Below, one piece after another: positions 5,795-7,726 of a stretch of 7,726 nt of DNA. The position numbers and the translations under genes were made by a program. Positions within the stretch are counted from its first letter, which is position 1; every line of letters begins with the position of its first letter. Under the pieces are notes generated by a model. That model was not told where the DNA came from, did no database searches, and saw only the letters and a program-made list of their open reading frames with translations. The stretch covers positions 1 through 7,726 of the forward strand of contig JBFXFO010000169.1 in the NCBI GenBank assembly GCA_050178915.1. Direction: 5' to 3'. This DNA is from JBFXAF01 sp050178915. Lineage in GTDB: Bacteria > Pseudomonadota > Alphaproteobacteria > Rhizobiales > Rhizobiaceae.

Positions 5795-6682
5795 TTACTT
5801 GTCGAGGAAGGCCTTGATGATCGAGCCGGCCTTTTCCGGGAACTCCCAGAACATGTTGTGGCCGGCCCCCGTGAAGGTCTCGTATTGCGCGCTCGGATAG
5901 GCTGCCTTGAGCGGTTCCTGGTGGCTGGCGTCGAACAGCGCGTCCTTGTCGCCCCACAGCACCAGCACCGGCGCCTTGACAGCCGCGGCGATGGGCGTCA
6001 GGTCGGCCGTCGTAAGCCCCCACAAGACACCCTTCCAGACGTGGATCGGCGTGGCCGCGCTCTCGGCGCGCTCGCGCTCGATATAGTCGGTGTCGACTGG
6101 GTTGGGGTTCCAGTACCAGTCCAGCATGAACTGACCGTTGGGATCGATCGGCGGCTGGAGCGGCAGGATGTTGTCCCACAGCCACGTGCCCGGGCCGCCG
6201 CCGGTCCTGACCGTCGACGAGACCAGCACCAGCTTGCCGACCTGCTCCGGATACTGCGCCGCCAGCATCTGCCCGGTGAGCGAACCGAGCGAGTGTCCGA
6301 CGACATCCATCTTCTCGAAGCCGAGCGCCTTGATGAACAGCGACGCGTCATAGGCGAAGTCGCCGATGGCGTAGCAGCATTCCGGTGCGCTCGACTTGCC
6401 GTGCCCGCGCAGATCGATGGCGAACAGGTGACGGTCCTTCAGGTAAGGCGCCAGCAGCGACCAGCTGCGGCTGTTGTCGGTGTAGCCATGGATCAGCAGC
6501 GTCGGCTTGCCGTCGGAATTGCCGGTTTCGACATAGGCGACGGTGACGCCGTTCGGCAGCTGCACGGTCTTCTTCGCTGCGGCCCAGTCGGCCTGCGTGG
6601 GAATGCCGATCTCGGCAGCACCGGCTACGCTTGCAAAGGCAGCCAGCAACGCAATCCCAAGTGACGCGATCAGCATTCGCAT
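5795..6682 (-). CDS. Secreted alpha/beta hydrolase
   Basis: Predicted exported serine hydrolase, 295 aa. An N-terminal signal peptide (1-22, with AGA before the likely cut at A22/A23) points to the periplasm. The alpha/beta-hydrolase fold is evident: oxyanion loop HGYTDN (65-70), DLRGHGKS (90-97), nucleophile elbow GHSLG with S131, acid region WGDKD (243-247, probably D247), and GAGHN with H275. The size and lid (about 160-225, with several Trp and Tyr) fit epoxide hydrolase-like or esterase members; the substrate cannot be named. The usual halide-binding Asp nucleophile of dehalogenases and epoxide hydrolases is replaced by Ser, which favours an esterase or lactonase. A neighbouring cysteine pair (C102-C103) is the only cysteine in the protein. 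ATG 6682 is preceded by GGGAG seven bases upstream. It lies 82 bases after the bestrophin gene on the same strand and converges on rpsP. Confidence 0.9.
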   Translation of the reverse strand: MRMLIASLGIALLAAFASVAGAAEIGIPTQADWAAAKKTVQLPNGVTVAYVETGNSDGKPTLLIHGYTDNSRSWSLLAPYLKDRHLFAIDLRGHGKSSAPECCYAIGDFAYDASLFIKALGFEKMDVVGHSLGSLTGQMLAAQYPEQVGKLVLVSSTVRTGGGPGTWLWDNILPLQPPIDPNGQFMLDWYWNPNPVDTDYIERERAESAATPIHVWKGVLWGLTTADLTPIAAAVKAPVLVLWGDKDALFDASHQEPLKAAYPSAQYETFTGAGHNMFWEFPEKAGSIIKAFLDK

Positions 6683-6739
6683 CGGTGCTCTCCCTGTTCA
6701 GAACATCCGCGTGAGCGCGGCCCGGCGCTACTCTACGAC

Positions 6740-6763
6740 GCCGCCGCGCGGCGGCAAGCCGCC
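6740..6763. repeat. GC-rich palindromes between the bestrophin and hydrolase genes
   Basis: Bases 6740-6755 form a perfect 16-base palindrome (GCCGCCGC/GCGGCGGC), and its right part GGCGGC (6750-6755) also pairs with GCCGCC (6758-6763) across AA. The two folds exclude each other. They lie directly after the bestrophin stop (6765-6767, minus strand). No T-tract follows, so this is not a standard intrinsic terminator; it may slow transcription or protect a 3' end. Confidence 0.4.
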
Positions 6764-6764
6764 T

Positions 6765-7670
6765 TCACGAGAAGTAGAAGCGTTCCGCTTCCAGCATGGG
6801 CGGCGGCGGTTCGCCGAGCGCTTCCATGACGGAAATCTCACAGACGCGGCAGAGACCGTCGAGGGCAAGGTCGTTGGCCTCCGTTCCGAACGGGTCCTCC
6901 AGCTCTTCCGACAGCGCGTCGAGGCCGAAGAAGGTGTAGGCGACGAGCGCGGTGAACAGCGGCGTGCCCCAGCCGGCGGAGCCGGCGAGGCCGAAGGGCA
7001 GCAGCAGGCAGAAGATATAGGCGGTGCGCTGCAGCAGCAGCGTATAGGCGAAGGGCAGCGGCGTGCCGCGAATGCGTTCGCAGCCCGCCTGCAGCGCCGA
7101 CAGTCCCGCGAGCCGCTCGTCGAGGATACGGAAGCCTATCGAATCGATGCTGCCGTCCCGGTGCAGCGCGCCGATGCGGCGACCCATGGCCAGCACCATC
7201 GCATCCGCTTTGTTGGCTGCCTTGGCAGCCGAATCGACATCAGCCGGAGCAAAGGCGCGCGCTTCCTTCGCCGCATCGACCTGGCGCAATTGGCCGCGCA
7301 GGAAATGGCCGAAGGCCAGCGCCTGCATCAGGAGCGCGCGGTGTTCGTCGCGCGACGGGATCAGCGAAGTCGCCACGCGCGACAGATTGCGGATATCGAA
7401 GACAAGCTGGCCCCACAGCTTGCGTGCCTCCCACCAGCGGTCATAGGCGGCGCTGTTGCGAAAGCCGAGATAGATGGAAAGCGCCACGCCGATCAGTCCG
7501 AACGGCGCGATGCTGAACTCCGACAGGCGGAACTCGAAGTACCGCGTCACGCCGACCACCGCGGCGGCATAGATCGCGAGACCGATGATCTGCGGCAGGA
7601 TGCGCGGCACGATCGACCCGCGCATGACGAAGAACAGCTTGAGGAAACCTGGTCTATGGCGAACGATCAT
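6765..7670 (-). CDS. Bestrophin family membrane protein (UPF0187/YneE-like)
   Basis: Predicted inner-membrane channel-like protein of the bestrophin family, whose studied bacterial members conduct ions as pentamers. The 301 residues carry family signatures: RGSIVPRI (17-24), SIYLGFRNSAAYDRWWEARKL (from residue 65) with the basic/aromatic cluster after the second membrane segment, PFAYTLLLQRTAY (206-218), and the acidic ELEDPFG near 256-262 followed by NDLAL. Membrane segments lie about 24-41, 53-70, 208-226 and 232-250, with a helical cytoplasmic part between. Ion and physiological role are not deducible. ATG 7670 has no clear Shine-Dalgarno sequence, but it overlaps the stop of the preceding frame (ATGA), so translational coupling may supply the initiation. 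The reading frame is open further upstream to the window edge, so a longer N-terminus is not excluded, though the family usually starts close to this Met. Confidence 0.88.
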   Translation of the reverse strand: MIVRHRPGFLKLFFVMRGSIVPRILPQIIGLAIYAAAVVGVTRYFEFRLSEFSIAPFGLIGVALSIYLGFRNSAAYDRWWEARKLWGQLVFDIRNLSRVATSLIPSRDEHRALLMQALAFGHFLRGQLRQVDAAKEARAFAPADVDSAAKAANKADAMVLAMGRRIGALHRDGSIDSIGFRILDERLAGLSALQAGCERIRGTPLPFAYTLLLQRTAYIFCLLLPFGLAGSAGWGTPLFTALVAYTFFGLDALSEELEDPFGTEANDLALDGLCRVCEISVMEALGEPPPPMLEAERFYFS

Positions 7671-7726
7671 GCGCGAACCACGCGGGTGAGTGCCGGGGCC
7701 GCCAGCTTTCGGCCAGAGGCGCGTGC
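7667..7726 (-). CDS. Partial CDS at right edge, C-terminal 19 residues, unidentified
   Basis: A minus-strand frame enters from the right edge and ends at TGA (7669-7667) with the residues KLAAPALTRVVRA before the stop. The stop shares ATGA with the start codon of the bestrophin gene, a 4-base overlap typical of genes in one operon. Nineteen residues are too few to identify a family, and a chance open frame of this length is possible; the exact overlap and the lack of a ribosome binding site for the next gene are the main support. Confidence 0.4.
   Translation of the reverse strand, partial: ARASGRKLAAPALTRVVRA

Noticed and set aside
1..7726. CRISPR array, insertion sequence, phage or defence system
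   Set aside because: There are no regularly spaced repeats, transposase or integrase motifs, or target-site duplications, and all recognised genes are ordinary chromosomal ones.

Overview
The window looks like a chromosomal segment of a high-GC alphaproteobacterium, most likely Rhizobiales and perhaps near Mesorhizobium/Phyllobacteriaceae. This rests on the Ffh sequence (G4 motif TRMDGDG and a long Gly/Met/Pro-rich tail), a small AroQ chorismate mutase between ffh and rpsP, an S16 protein with a Lys/Ala-rich C-terminal extension, and strong G/C preference at third codon positions. The taxonomic call is inference from memory; no search was run.

Layout. Positions 1-458 hold no gene I can support; the last ~120 bases are more AT-rich and carry a possible -10 element and an inverted repeat. 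Positions 459-3110 (+) encode a large membrane-anchored bifunctional c-di-GMP enzyme (about ten membrane segments, then PAS, GGDEF and EAL domains). The 282-base gap that follows contains a good intrinsic terminator (3282-3317), a small leader hairpin just before ffh, and, on the minus strand, a short protein-like open frame that may be a gene relic. Positions 3393-5724 (+) are a tight cluster: ffh (signal recognition particle GTPase), a monofunctional chorismate mutase 7 bases downstream, and rpsP (ribosomal protein bS16). A long, nearly perfect inverted repeat at 5745-5778, with an A-tract on one side and a T-tract on the other, closes this cluster and also serves the convergent gene beyond it. 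On the minus strand follow a secreted alpha/beta hydrolase (5795-6682) and a bestrophin-family membrane protein (6765-7670). The latter overlaps by four bases the stop codon of a further minus-strand frame that runs off the right edge.

How the genes relate. ffh and rpsP serve protein targeting and translation; the chorismate mutase (Phe/Tyr branch of aromatic synthesis) is probably co-transcribed with them. The usual rimM-trmD-rplS genes do not follow rpsP, so the common ribosomal operon is cut here by a terminator and a convergent gene. The c-di-GMP protein is a separate transcription unit. The hydrolase and bestrophin genes may form one minus-strand unit with the partial gene upstream.

I see no mobile element, CRISPR array, tRNA, rRNA or evident new multi-gene system. 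The items most worth a second look are the unnamed membrane sensor of the GGDEF-EAL protein, the split rpsP operon, the leader structure of ffh, and the minus-strand relic at 3161-3286.
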